64,000 bases of DNA. Source: Brooklawnia sp032229645. Lineage in GTDB: Bacteria; Actinomycetota; Actinomycetes; Propionibacteriales; Propionibacteriaceae. The first letter of the stretch is position 1; each line of letters starts with the position of its first letter. Below the pieces are notes generated by a model. It ran no database searches and was not told where the DNA came from. It worked only from the letters and a program-made list of their open reading frames with translations. Below are positions 51,382 to 59,758 of the stretch, one piece after another. The position numbers and the translations under genes were made by a program. Location: the NCBI GenBank assembly GCA_963722295.1, contig CAVRLB010000002.1:467545-531544 (forward strand). The letters run 5' to 3'.

Positions 51382-52514
51382 CACCGGTCACCGCCGTCCT
51401 GGCCGAGCGCACGCAGATAGTCCGCAGCGACCTCGTGATCGGCCACCCGTGTGTAGAGGCGGGTGGACTCCACCGAGGCATGCCCGAGCCGGCGTTGCAG
51501 TGTCAGTTCGCGCATCCCGCCCTCCCACATGCGAGTGGCATGCGTATGGCGCAGCGCGTGCGGCGTCACCCACTGCTCCCGGATGCCGGCGCGGTCCGCG
51601 GCGCGGGCGAACAACCGCGCCAACGCGGCGTAGCTCAACGGCTCACACCCCCGGGCGCCGTTGCCGCCGACCAAGAACACGAACGGCGACGACGCCTCAG
51701 GTGGACGTTTGGCCATCACGTAGTCGCTGACCGCGGCGAGCGTGTCGGCGTCGAACAGGTCCACCACCCGCTCCGAGCGCGACTTGGGCCGCGCCCCACC
51801 GGGATGATCGTCACGAACCCGCACGAACACCCGCCGACGTCCGTAGGCCATGTCTTCGAGGTGCAGGCTCAACACCTCACCGGGCCGCAGCCCACCGTTG
51901 AGCATGAGCAGCAGAATCGCCCGGTCCCGTGGCCCGGCGAGGTTCGCGAACAAGGCGTCGACCTGCTCATCAGACAGCGGGCGCGGCAACCGTCGAGGCT
52001 GCCGGACCTTCAACACCCGCCGCTGAGCCAGTTGTCGGCTGGCCTCGCCCGTGAACGGCTGGTGCCGGTCGGTGACACGCCGCCACGCCGGGTCGGGGCG
52101 CCGCTCGATCGGGTTCATGCCGTCGAACTGCTCGGTGGCGATCGCCCACTCGTAGAAGCCGCTAATGCCGGTGAGAATCCTGTTGATCGTCGACGCCGAC
52201 AACGTCGGCGCACCCGTGGGTCCCACCACCGACAAAGACAACCGCCGCATGGTCGACCTCGACGGCTCTGACCGCAGGAACGTCAGCAGCTCCATCGACG
52301 ATCGGGGCCGCAACTGAGCCCACTCGAGATCCGCGTCGCCGAGGAACCGCCACAGGTGCAGCAGGTCGTAGGCATAGCCGCGCACCGTGTTCGGCGAGCA
52401 GCCCCGCGCACCCAGGTAGTCGAGATAGCCGGTCGCCACCTCGACCGCACGGCCTGCGTCATCGACCAGCCGCACCTCCCGACCCGTCGCGCCGCTAACA
52501 ACCTGAACCTTCAT
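51381..52514 (-). CDS. Tyrosine recombinase, TnpA-like (small)
   Basis: 377 aa from ATG 52514. A core-binding domain (ATGYLDYLGARGCSPNTVRG) is followed by the catalytic domain: ILLLMLNGGLRPGEVLSL with the first Arg, WVTPHALRHTHATRMWEGG with His-x-x-Arg-His, and LGHASVESTRLYTRVAD with the Tyr. The frame is open upstream into the ardC 5' fragment, but that is an accident of insertion; the recombinase starts inside the element. Confidence 0.88.
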   Translation of the reverse strand: MKVQVVSGATGREVRLVDDAGRAVEVATGYLDYLGARGCSPNTVRGYAYDLLHLWRFLGDADLEWAQLRPRSSMELLTFLRSEPSRSTMRRLSLSVVGPTGAPTLSASTINRILTGISGFYEWAIATEQFDGMNPIERRPDPAWRRVTDRHQPFTGEASRQLAQRRVLKVRQPRRLPRPLSDEQVDALFANLAGPRDRAILLLMLNGGLRPGEVLSLHLEDMAYGRRRVFVRVRDDHPGGARPKSRSERVVDLFDADTLAAVSDYVMAKRPPEASSPFVFLVGGNGARGCEPLSYAALARLFARAADRAGIREQWVTPHALRHTHATRMWEGGMRELTLQRRLGHASVESTRLYTRVADHEVAADYLRALGQDGGDR

Positions 52515-52587
52515 AGCCACCCACCTCTGGACGATCCGCGTCCACCCCAGACGGGCGAACACGATGAACTCTGTCCAGATAAGGGTT

Positions 52588-53327
52588 AACGCGACCGATT
52601 CGGCTTCCACTTCGATGATCCCGCGGCAGTCGCGACTGCCCTGGTCCTGGTGAAGGAGCACGTGCCCGGCTTCGTGGGCGAGGGTCTTGACGGCCTGGGC
52701 GTCGTCGACGTCGTCGCGGACCGTCACCAGCCGCTGGCTAAAGTCGGTGACGCCGTTCGCGCCACCGAGGTCCGCTCCGCGACGGACGTCGAAGCCTCTC
52801 TCCTCAAGGAGACCTTGGAGTCGGTCCCACAGCCCTGCAGGTGCTTCTCCGGTGAGGAGGGCGGCCTCGCCGATCTTTGGGTCGGGCAGCGGAGGACCGT
52901 CCGTCTGGCGGATGTCGAAGACCGTGACGGGCTTGGTCGCGACCAACTGGGTCCGGTTCACAGGTCGGCCCTGGTCGTCGCGCACGGGCTGGCCGGCGTC
53001 GTCGAGGCGGGGTTCGCGGCGGGTGATCGGGGCGAGGACCTTGATACCGGTCTCGCCGCGGCGCACCTGGCGTCCCATGGCCTTGAAGGCCTGGTAGCCG
53101 GCGACGTGGGTGGCCTGCGGGTCCTGCAGCATGATCGGCAAGGAGTTCCCGAACGAGTAGCGGTGGAATTGACTGGAGAACTTCAGCCAGGCTTGCCACG
53201 CCTGCGGATCGTTGAGGGCGAGGATCCCCGCGCTGAGCTGGGCGTGGAGCCTATCCAGGGTCGCCTGCCGAACCACCTCAGCCGCGGCCCGCTCTGCCTC
53301 GCTCACAGGCCTGCGGTACCCGGCCAT
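52588..53327 (-). pseudogene. 5' fragment of an ArdC-like antirestriction / metallopeptidase gene
   Basis: From ATG 53327 the first ~245 codons encode an ArdC-type protein: N-terminal single-strand DNA-binding domain (LKFSSQFHRYSFGNSLPIML and FKAMGRQVRRGETGIKVLAP) and a zincin domain with LAHEAGHVLLHQ and RGIIEVEAESVA. It is interrupted after ESVA by the recombinase transposon. ArdC proteins protect incoming conjugative DNA from host restriction, which fits the conjugative context. As read here the fragment fuses in frame with the recombinase gene. Confidence 0.85.
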
Positions 53328-53668
53328 CAGCCGCGGCCTTCACGCAGGGCGGCGAACTGGTCGAGGATCGCCTCGACCTCAGCCAGCACGCCGGAATCGG
53401 CCAGCCGCATTGCCTGCAAGAGGAGGCCCTCGGCGATCAGCGGCACGTCGGGGAGATGAAACTCGAACTCACTCACGCCGAAACCCTCGGCAGGGAAGTC
53501 ATCTCGGGGCGTCGCCACTTGGTGGACCTCGGGGACAGTCGCGGCAGACTCCCTCTCGCCGCAGACTTCTAGAGAGCGAGGTTGTGACGCGACCGTCCGG
53601 CGCAAGGAGCCCTGACGCGTCATCCTGCAACCGAAGGAACTGCCCAGACGTCGGATCTCGGGTTGCAT
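53327..53668 (-). CDS. Hypothetical protein upstream of ardC
   Basis: 113 aa from ATG 53668 with GGAGG five bases upstream. The N-terminal half is basic and low-complexity; the C-terminal half is helical and acidic (PLIAEGLLLQAMRLADSGVL and AEVEAILDQFAALREG). Its stop overlaps the ardC start (TGATG). No family recognised; probably co-translated with ArdC. Confidence 0.5.
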   Translation of the reverse strand: MQPEIRRLGSSFGCRMTRQGSLRRTVASQPRSLEVCGERESAATVPEVHQVATPRDDFPAEGFGVSEFEFHLPDVPLIAEGLLLQAMRLADSGVLAEVEAILDQFAALREGRG

Positions 53669-53886
53669 CACGGCCTCCAGTCATCCGCCAGACGAACCAG
53701 TCACCCGCATAACGGGAGCCCACGGCTGCCGGTGGACAGCTTCGGACACCACGGGGACGCCTACAGCCGAGATGCGCCCTCGCTGCCCTCCTCGTGCGGA
53801 AGAGCAGGTCCGCTCGACCTGGACCGGCACGCCGTGTTGGTTGATGTCCGTCGAATGGGAAGCCTCGGGCATCGGTGCTGATCTAC

Positions 53887-55659
53887 TCATGCGAGCACGT
53901 CAGTGATCGGTCCGTCCGTCACGCCGGGTTCGAGAGTGATGACGGGTTTGTAGCGTGGGCTGCCGTTCGTGTTGCCGTCCCATTCGTAGACGGTGGTTCG
54001 CAGTGTGTTGAGGTAGCGCCCGATGAGTACGGCCATGGTGTAGGGGCCGTGAAAGGCGAGATGCACCTCGGCGCGTCCTTTGCTGGCGGACAGCCTCTTG
54101 ATCTGCTGCGCCACGGCCGCACTCAAGCGGCCTGCCTCCCTTGGGTCGATGCGTTCTGCGCCCGTGGCCGAGATCACCTCGGCCGCGTCGAAGCCGTCGG
54201 CGGATTCGTTCGCAAGCTTTTCGAACGCAGTCCGATCCGCCTGTGGTGTCAGGGTCACGAAGACCGCGACGCGACGCTTCGGCGCCGCCACTTGATCCTG
54301 TTCGAGCTGGAGCGGCTCGAACAGGAGGTCGGTGCTCTGCGGATCGTCGTCGGGCGCGGCTGATGTCCAGGCGTTGTCCTGCGTGTCAATCACCACTGCC
54401 TGACCGATCTTCGTCTCCGGAAGCGCTGCTCCCAGTGCAAGTCCGACTGACAGGTGGGCGCCACCCGATACGCGGACGCGTTTCACGCCCGCCGCATACA
54501 CTGCGTCGCTGGTCAGTGGGAGAGTCCTTTGCAGGAGTTCCAGTCCTGCTCGCGAAGGTAGCCGTCCCCCGTCTGACGGCTTGAGCCGGATGTGCAGGTC
54601 GTCCTCATCGGCGTCAATGGCGAACGGGGCCGGACGACTTTGCACACGGATCGTGAAGTCGCGTCCTTCTGCGCGGATCGCGGGCTTGCGCTGCTCAATA
54701 CGGTGCATGAGGAGGTCGCGCACGATCTCGTCCTCACCGGATGGGCGCAACAGATTGGCCTGCTTCTTGTCAGCCAGAGTCCGTGCTGGTGCGAGCCTCA
54801 ACAGCCGGTCCGGGGCGTCGTAGTCACACTTCGTGTCGTCTCCTGCTCTTGCCACCTTGTTCGCGATGCAGAGGCTGAATGCGGGATCGGCGTCGAGTTG
54901 GAGCAGGCGCGGTAGTTCGCGTTCGCGGACGATGTCGCTATCGGCGATGTCGGGTGTCACGACGAGGACGCCTGCCGAGAGCCCGCTGGTGAGCGCCTGC
55001 TCAAGGCGATCGGTGGTTGTGCCCGGTCGAAGGTCGGTGCGGTCTCGCCACACAACGAGACCGGCGGCACGAAGCAGGTTCTCCAGCTCTTCCGCCTGGA
55101 GAGTGCCGTCTGACTGGCGGTAGGAGATGAACACCGGGCCATCACCCCGGACAGCGCCGTCAGGTAGTGGATCTAGCGGATCGAACCTCGGGGACGGAAG
55201 GGAGACCGTTGCCTTCCACGTCGTGGCACGTCCGAACCGCGTGCGACGGGCGATGAGCCCGAAGAACTCACCGCGACCGCCGGGCGCATAGACGAGCAGT
55301 GCGATCGGGCTACCACTGGCTTTCGCGGTTGCTCGCATCGCGGCGTGGTCGATCGGGCTCGGGGCGGACGGAGAGGGGTGGCTGTGCCATTCGCCGATGT
55401 ATCCGATCGGATCGTCACCGGCTCGCTGCTCAAGGAACTCCTTCAGGAGCGCGTTCGCGCGGGTGTCGTCGCGGACGTACTTGGTCGCGGTCGCCCCCTG
55501 CCCTTTGACGACCAAGGCGTGCGTCGCCACGATGGTGCCGTTCTCCTGGTAGCCGAGAATGATGCCACCAGCCTCCTGCGGGAGGTACTTCGCCGTCTCG
55601 GACGCGATGGTCTCGTACGCGTCGGCCCGCAGGTCAATTCGCATGGGTTGTCGAGTCAC
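53887..55659 (-). CDS. CBASS Cap3-effector fusion: JAB peptidase, TIR NADase and SAVED sensor
   Basis: 590 aa, GTG overlapping the cap2 stop. Residues 1-140 are a JAB/JAMM isopeptidase: Glu29, His92 and His94 in EWHSHP, Ser101 and Asp104, so the zinc site looks intact. Residues ~174-310 are a TIR domain (GPVFISYRQSDG, VVWRDRTDLRPG) with Glu248 in RERELPRLL as candidate NAD+-cleaving residue. Residues ~340-590 form a SAVED domain (VAVFVTLTPQADR, EVHLAFHGPYTMAVLIGRYLNT), which senses cyclic tri- or dinucleotides. TIR-SAVED effectors and Cap3 are normally separate proteins. Here deconjugation and killing sit on one chain. Last gene of the CBASS operon. Confidence 0.9.
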   Translation of the reverse strand: MTRQPMRIDLRADAYETIASETAKYLPQEAGGIILGYQENGTIVATHALVVKGQGATATKYVRDDTRANALLKEFLEQRAGDDPIGYIGEWHSHPSPSAPSPIDHAAMRATAKASGSPIALLVYAPGGRGEFFGLIARRTRFGRATTWKATVSLPSPRFDPLDPLPDGAVRGDGPVFISYRQSDGTLQAEELENLLRAAGLVVWRDRTDLRPGTTTDRLEQALTSGLSAGVLVVTPDIADSDIVRERELPRLLQLDADPAFSLCIANKVARAGDDTKCDYDAPDRLLRLAPARTLADKKQANLLRPSGEDEIVRDLLMHRIEQRKPAIRAEGRDFTIRVQSRPAPFAIDADEDDLHIRLKPSDGGRLPSRAGLELLQRTLPLTSDAVYAAGVKRVRVSGGAHLSVGLALGAALPETKIGQAVVIDTQDNAWTSAAPDDDPQSTDLLFEPLQLEQDQVAAPKRRVAVFVTLTPQADRTAFEKLANESADGFDAAEVISATGAERIDPREAGRLSAAVAQQIKRLSASKGRAEVHLAFHGPYTMAVLIGRYLNTLRTTVYEWDGNTNGSPRYKPVITLEPGVTDGPITDVLA

Positions 55660-57119
55660 TGGAGATTCCTCACTACGCCGGTCCGAAGGTCTCTCAATTC
55701 CCCGGCTGGGTGGACGGGCCGATCGGTAAGCAAGCCGATTGCATGGCGCACGGCTACTGCGGCTGCCTCCATCACCACGTAGGGCGGTGTCGGGGAGATC
55801 GGGCTGCCGCAGCCGGCTTCGAAGACATCCGTCAATCGCCGGCCGGTATCAAAGTCAGAGGGGGGTAGCGGGTCAGACCCATCGAGCGGTGGTAGCAGAT
55901 CGATGCGGTAGCTCACCCCGTCGTTCTGGATGGCCGCCGAGACGATCCGCTTGGCCAACGTCTGAGCCGCGACGTGGAGGAGCGCGGTGGTGGCGAAGTC
56001 GGCGGTGGCGTCCACCACGAGGTCGTGGTTGCTCAGTAGCTCGACGGCTTCATCGCCCGCGGTGAGTGCCTTGCTGTTTACTGTGACGTCGGTGACTGAC
56101 TCATTGCGGGTCACCAGGTGCTGCTTGACGGCTTTGACCTTCGACAGTCCCACTGCTTCGGGGCCGACGACGTGACGGACGATGTTGCCCGGCATGACAA
56201 CATCACCGTCGACGAGGGTAAGGTGCCGGACGCCGGAGCGCGCGAGCATGTCCGCGATGAACGAGCCGAGGGCTCCGACGCCGACGATGGCCACGCGACA
56301 GCGGTGGAGTTCGGGAGCGAGAAGACCCGCGCGCGCCGCTTTGGCGGCGGCGGTGTCGGCTCCGGAGCGCAGGCGTCTGACGGCGTTTTCGCCGTTGATG
56401 GCCGGCCACACCTGGAGTGTGATCACTCCATCGTGAGAGCCACGACGGTAGATCAACACCACGACGTCGATCGAGTGGTTGCGAATCCTGCGGTCGAGGT
56501 CCACGCGCGGACTGATACGAGCGGCGATGTCAGCCCATGATCTTGGCGGTACGTCCACATCGCCGAGGTCGGCAACATATCCGAAGCGATCCTTGCTGCG
56601 TTTCGAAGACTTCGCTGGTTTCGTGCCGCCACCAATCCGCATCGTGTTGTTCCCGGCCGGTCGGAACCGAACGAATCCGTTGCGGTGTCTGGCCAGGTCA
56701 TCGTAGAGATATAGGTGCTCATCCTCGGATGGCTCGAAGTAGCGGTCAAGGTCGAGGTCTGGCCGGTCGTCTGGCCAGCCGGCGCCCGCTTGCTCGAACC
56801 AGGCAGTGACATGCTCAAGGAATGCTGGCGCATCGGTCCACCACAGGCCCTCGTGATCGTCTTCGGCGACCAAGCACAGTGCGCCATCCAACTCCCGGTG
56901 CCAGGACCACGCGACCGCGTCTGGGTCGATCGGAGCCACGCGGGGTGGCTGGAACGGGTAGCGAGAGTGCAGAGCGATCAAGACCTGAGTCATTCCACCG
57001 GCGTGAACGATGGTGCCCTCCCACCCCGCGGCGCTCTCGGTGAAACCGGCGCGGATCAGGCCCTCCTCGAAGTGCTGCCGTGAGTAAGCGACGAAGTCGT
57101 CGTACTCAGAGAGGGTCAC
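55656..57119 (-). CDS. cap2: CBASS Cap2: E2-E1 ubiquitin-transfer-like fusion
   Basis: 487 aa; GTG overlaps the CD-NTase stop (GTGA). The N-terminal E2-like domain has YPFQPPRVAPIDPD and the catalytic Cys82 in DGALCLVAEDD. The C-terminal ThiF/E1 domain binds ATP through RVAIVGVGALGSFIADMLAR and SGVRHLTLVDGDVVMPGNIV RHV-type motifs, with a Cys in FEAGCGSPISPTPP as candidate thioester site. Cap2 proteins conjugate the C-terminal glycine of the CD-NTase to target proteins, priming cyclic nucleotide synthesis. Its place between CD-NTase and the JAB protein is the standard type II CBASS order. Confidence 0.92.
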   Translation of the reverse strand: MTLSEYDDFVAYSRQHFEEGLIRAGFTESAAGWEGTIVHAGGMTQVLIALHSRYPFQPPRVAPIDPDAVAWSWHRELDGALCLVAEDDHEGLWWTDAPAFLEHVTAWFEQAGAGWPDDRPDLDLDRYFEPSEDEHLYLYDDLARHRNGFVRFRPAGNNTMRIGGGTKPAKSSKRSKDRFGYVADLGDVDVPPRSWADIAARISPRVDLDRRIRNHSIDVVVLIYRRGSHDGVITLQVWPAINGENAVRRLRSGADTAAAKAARAGLLAPELHRCRVAIVGVGALGSFIADMLARSGVRHLTLVDGDVVMPGNIVRHVVGPEAVGLSKVKAVKQHLVTRNESVTDVTVNSKALTAGDEAVELLSNHDLVVDATADFATTALLHVAAQTLAKRIVSAAIQNDGVSYRIDLLPPLDGSDPLPPSDFDTGRRLTDVFEAGCGSPISPTPPYVVMEAAAVAVRHAIGLLTDRPVHPAGELRDLRTGVVRNLQ

Positions 57120-58126
57120 CCGAAGGTCCTCGTACCCGCCGGGACCACCCGTGCTCCAGCTGAGATAGCGGACGCGCGCTTCGACCCGTCATCGTTGAAT
57201 CCCGGTGGCATTGGGAACACCGTCTCGTCATCGCCGCTCCTACCAAGCAGCTTCTGGAACGCCAGGGCCGCCTTGCCCTCATCCTCCTCAGCGAGCGCTC
57301 CGCGTGCGGCTTTCGCCGCGTCCGCGAAACGGGTCTTGGCTGCATCGAGTTCATCATCGGTCGCACGAATGCTGATCGTGCACCCATCCAGCGTGGGGTC
57401 GTTCACCCCGATGCCGTAGCTGACGTAGTGGTCGATGATCTTGCTGACCTCTTCGAGAGCAGACACGTAGTACTCCGCATGATCGTTGCCCGATACCAGG
57501 CCGGAGGCGAAGGCCTGGTACGTCGCCACCTCGATGAAGAACCCGCCTGGCTTCTTGCCGACGCCGAGTACAGAGCGGCGGGTCTGTCGGAGGAGCTTGA
57601 CCGTGGGAATGTAGAAGCCGTCGTGAGCCGTGTTCATCTGGCTCGACAACGACGTGAGCTGCTCGGGATTGGTACGTACCCACTTATCCGCGTCCCCCTT
57701 CTGCGGGATCTCCCACGTCTCGCCGTCCCAATGCGGGCGGGCAGGCACGGCATCGACATAAAGGTCGTACTCCGGGAAAGACACCTGCAGGCTGCGGTCC
57801 TGACGCTTGGTCCGCCGGTGCCCATCGGCATCGCTGCCGAACTCCTGATGAAGGACACCGAAGAACCGATCGAGGATCTCCGTCGACGTGACGTCGCTAG
57901 GGACGTCCGGGAGCCGCACGAACACGTCGACATCCTTGACCCGCTTGATCGACACGCTCCGCTTGTAGGACCCGATCAGCACCGGACTCACTCCGTACTC
58001 CATGAGCCTCGAGTCGGCTGCGAGCGCATCACGTACCAACTGGTGCGCCTCTGGTGCATTGGCCTTGTCATCGCCAGGCTCGATGGAACTCAGCGCATCC
58101 CTGAACTGCTGCTTGAGGTGAGCCAT
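57116..58126 (-). CDS. CBASS cyclic nucleotide synthase (CD-NTase)
   Basis: 336 aa from ATG 58126 (GGAGGG five bases upstream); the frame further upstream is not conserved-looking. Nucleotidyltransferase motif GSYKRSVSIKRVKDVDVF has Gly52-Ser53 and catalytic Asp65 and Asp67; the third Asp is Asp125 in DLYVDAVPAR. This is the cGAS/DncV-like fold that makes the second messenger. The protein ends TRTFG, a C-terminal glycine suitable for conjugation by Cap2. The clade and product cannot be set from sequence; a SAVED partner suggests a cyclic tri- or dinucleotide. Confidence 0.92.
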   Translation of the reverse strand: MAHLKQQFRDALSSIEPGDDKANAPEAHQLVRDALAADSRLMEYGVSPVLIGSYKRSVSIKRVKDVDVFVRLPDVPSDVTSTEILDRFFGVLHQEFGSDADGHRRTKRQDRSLQVSFPEYDLYVDAVPARPHWDGETWEIPQKGDADKWVRTNPEQLTSLSSQMNTAHDGFYIPTVKLLRQTRRSVLGVGKKPGGFFIEVATYQAFASGLVSGNDHAEYYVSALEEVSKIIDHYVSYGIGVNDPTLDGCTISIRATDDELDAAKTRFADAAKAARGALAEEDEGKAALAFQKLLGRSGDDETVFPMPPGFNDDGSKRASAISAGARVVPAGTRTFG

Positions 58127-58218
58127 TCGGGCCCTCCGATCTTGTTGTGACGTCCTTCGGTTTAACTGAGCCTGCCTCACGCCACCGACAATGCGGCGCG
58201 GGACCAGGAGCCGCGGGT

Positions 58219-58338
58219 CTACCGCTTGTTACCTCGCTTGCCGGTGCTCTCGTTCGTGGTGGTCCTCGGGTGACGCTTCACCGTGGACTGCTTCACGTAC
58301 CGTCCCGTGACGGCGCTGCGACCTCGCTTGCCAGTCAT
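58219..58338 (-). CDS. Tiny basic protein at the head of the CBASS operon
   Basis: 39 aa: MTGKRGRSAVTGRYVKQSTV, then KRHPRTTTNESTGKRGNKR. It is very basic (13 Lys/Arg). The ribosome site GGAGGTGATC is a perfect match to the 16S 3' end, eight bases before the ATG. Similar short Gly-Arg-Tyr/Phe-Val proteins with HPRTT occur in actinobacterial mobile elements and phages, but I know no function. It is the first gene of the leftward transcript, about 90 bases before the CD-NTase, so it should be strongly expressed with CBASS. Confidence 0.7.
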   Translation of the reverse strand: MTGKRGRSAVTGRYVKQSTVKRHPRTTTNESTGKRGNKR

Positions 58339-58374
58339 GCTGATCACCTCCCCACGTTCCACACTCGATGCTAT

Positions 58375-58388
58375 GTTTCAATTCTAAC
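58375..58388. promoter_or_regulatory. Dyad in the CBASS/capH divergent promoter region (putative operator)
   Basis: GTTTCAATTCTAAC is an imperfect dyad (GTT..AATT..AAC) in an AT-rich patch of the 100-bp gap between the CBASS operon and capH. A second short palindrome TGTGACACA lies near 58424. Either could bind the CapH-type repressor and control both directions. Confidence 0.4.
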
Positions 58389-58438
58389 ACAGTCGCGTCG
58401 AAGGCGACGAGCTGTTGCAGATGTGACACACTAGGGCC

Positions 58439-58807
58439 ATGGCCAAGACCACGATCAACACGGCCGCCCTCTACTCCGCGCTAGACGCCTCGCGCCAAGA
58501 GCGGCAACTCTCCTGGCGCGCGTTGGCCGGCGAGATCGGCGTGAGCCCCTCGTTACTCTCCCGGCTTGGCAACGGCCTGAAGCCCGATACAGACGGCTTC
58601 GCCACCATCATCGCTTGGCTCCGACTCCCGGCCGAGGACTTTTTCGAGCATGACGGACAGCGCGATGACGCTGACACACGAGAGCCCGACCTCATGGCAC
58701 AACTCGCGCCGCTTCTGCGAGCGCGCAAGGACCTCAGCGAGACAGACATCACCTACCTACAACAGGTGATTCGCGCGACCATCCAACGTGCACGCGCCAA
58801 GGGATGA
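58439..58807 (+). CDS. capH: CapH-type helix-turn-helix repressor
   Basis: 122 aa. An XRE-family HTH spans about residues 20-65 (LSWRALAGEIGVSPSLLSRL), and the C-terminal part is helical (SETDITYLQQVIRATIQRAR), probably for dimerisation. It is divergent from the CBASS operon and directly upstream of a zinc peptidase gene. This matches the CapH/CapP module known to repress CBASS until DNA damage or infection. Assignment rests on context plus domain type. Confidence 0.8.
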   Translation: MAKTTINTAALYSALDASRQERQLSWRALAGEIGVSPSLLSRLGNGLKPDTDGFATIIAWLRLPAEDFFEHDGQRDDADTREPDLMAQLAPLLRARKDLSETDITYLQQVIRATIQRARAKG

Positions 58808-58810
58808 GTC

Positions 58811-59362
58811 GTGCGTCGAGGATTCAAGACTGAGGCGAAGCGCCTCGCGTTGGAGTTGCGGGCCGAGATCGGTCTCGACGCACACGCGCCGTTTGACCCC
58901 TACGCCTTCGCCTCTGAGTACGGCATCCCCATCGTCCAACTCAGCGACCTCGCGGGGGTTGCACGCGACCACTTCCTGAAAGCAGAAGGAAGCGCTCTGT
59001 CCGGAGCGCTGATCCCCAATGGGAGTGGCGTGATCATCCTGGAGAACGACGCTCAGCCCCTGACCCGCCGTCGCACCACCATGTGCCACGAACTCGCCCA
59101 CGTCGTCCTGGAGCACGAGTTCGGCGTGTCACTCTCCGACGAGAGGAAGTGCGGACTCGGCGGCGAGCAGGAAGCCGAAGCCGATTGGCTCTCGGGCGAG
59201 ATGCTGGTTCCCAACGACGGAGCCTTCCGGCTCGCCCGCGCGAACGCCACCGACGAACAGGCTGCCCTTACCTACGATGTCAGCCTTGCGATAGCCCGTT
59301 GGAGAATGAACCACAGCGGCGCCCGCAAGGTGATGCAACGGGCTCGTGCCAGACGGGCGTGA
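58811..59362 (+). CDS. capP: CapP-type ImmA/IrrE-family zinc metallopeptidase
   Basis: 183 aa, GTG start with AAGGGA upstream, four bases after capH. The M78 motif is TTMCHELAHVVLEHEFG (HExxH), with the third ligand Glu in EQEAEADWLSGEML. A Cys sits directly before the HExxH, which fits the cysteine-switch idea proposed for CapP regulators. The peptidase should cleave the adjacent HTH repressor when activated, releasing CBASS expression. Confidence 0.85.
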   Translation: MRRGFKTEAKRLALELRAEIGLDAHAPFDPYAFASEYGIPIVQLSDLAGVARDHFLKAEGSALSGALIPNGSGVIILENDAQPLTRRRTTMCHELAHVVLEHEFGVSLSDERKCGLGGEQEAEADWLSGEMLVPNDGAFRLARANATDEQAALTYDVSLAIARWRMNHSGARKVMQRARARRA

Positions 59363-59758
59363 ATCCGAACATCACCAACCCGATCAGCGCCTTTCCTCTC
59401 GGCACCAGGGCGGACTCCTCCCACATCGTCGGTCACCCTAAAGCGGGACGGCCTCACCCACAGGGGACACGAACCAACGCCTGTGCGTCGCACTTGGTGG
59501 ACAAGCCGCCACACCGCAGGGAGAACCGATCGAGGGGTGTGGACGACTGACGTTCGCAGCTGGCTCTCTCTGTGACCTCGAACTCCCGCCCCGTACACAG
59601 CTAGGGCGGACGCAACAGCATCTCAACGAACTGGCCCCCGGCCCACGTCTACGCCGGTCGATGTCGGGAAGGACTGCTCGTATGTACGCTGAGCGCGCTC
59701 GAGCACCGGATCGGTACTTCTGCTAAACAGAATCCAATCGCCCTCGTCGGGGCCAGTC
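59363..59758. other. Intergenic region between capP and the sigma-like gene
   Basis: About 400 bases between convergent genes. Frames crossing it on both strands lack ribosome sites and protein-like features. I see no clear terminator hairpin or repeat. It marks the right boundary of the CBASS cargo. Confidence 0.5.

Larger units (their letters stand above)
49281..52588 (-). mobile_element. 3.3-kb two-tyrosine-recombinase transposon in the ardC gene
   Basis: The element is bounded by 11-bp inverted repeats TATCTGGACAG (49284-49294) and CTGTCCAGATA (52571-52581). It holds two overlapping tyrosine recombinase genes and nothing else. The host ArdC reading frame continues exactly on both sides, so the insertion is young and the exact empty site can be predicted. 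Tn554-type TnpA/TnpB pairs are the nearest known relatives. Confidence 0.8.

Noticed and set aside
51381..53327. A genuine ArdC-recombinase fusion protein of 648 residues
   Set aside because: The fusion arises from insertion in the ardC frame; the recombinase has its own start at 52514 inside the element, and the missing ArdC end is found on the far side.
53681..53890. Short frames between the ardC upstream gene and the JAB-TIR-SAVED gene
   Set aside because: No ribosome site, low-complexity composition, and they overlap on both strands; treated as intergenic.
58229..58429. A 66-residue minus-strand frame upstream of the CD-NTase
   Set aside because: It overlaps the better supported 39-residue gene, which has a perfect ribosome site, and the frame itself crosses the promoter region.
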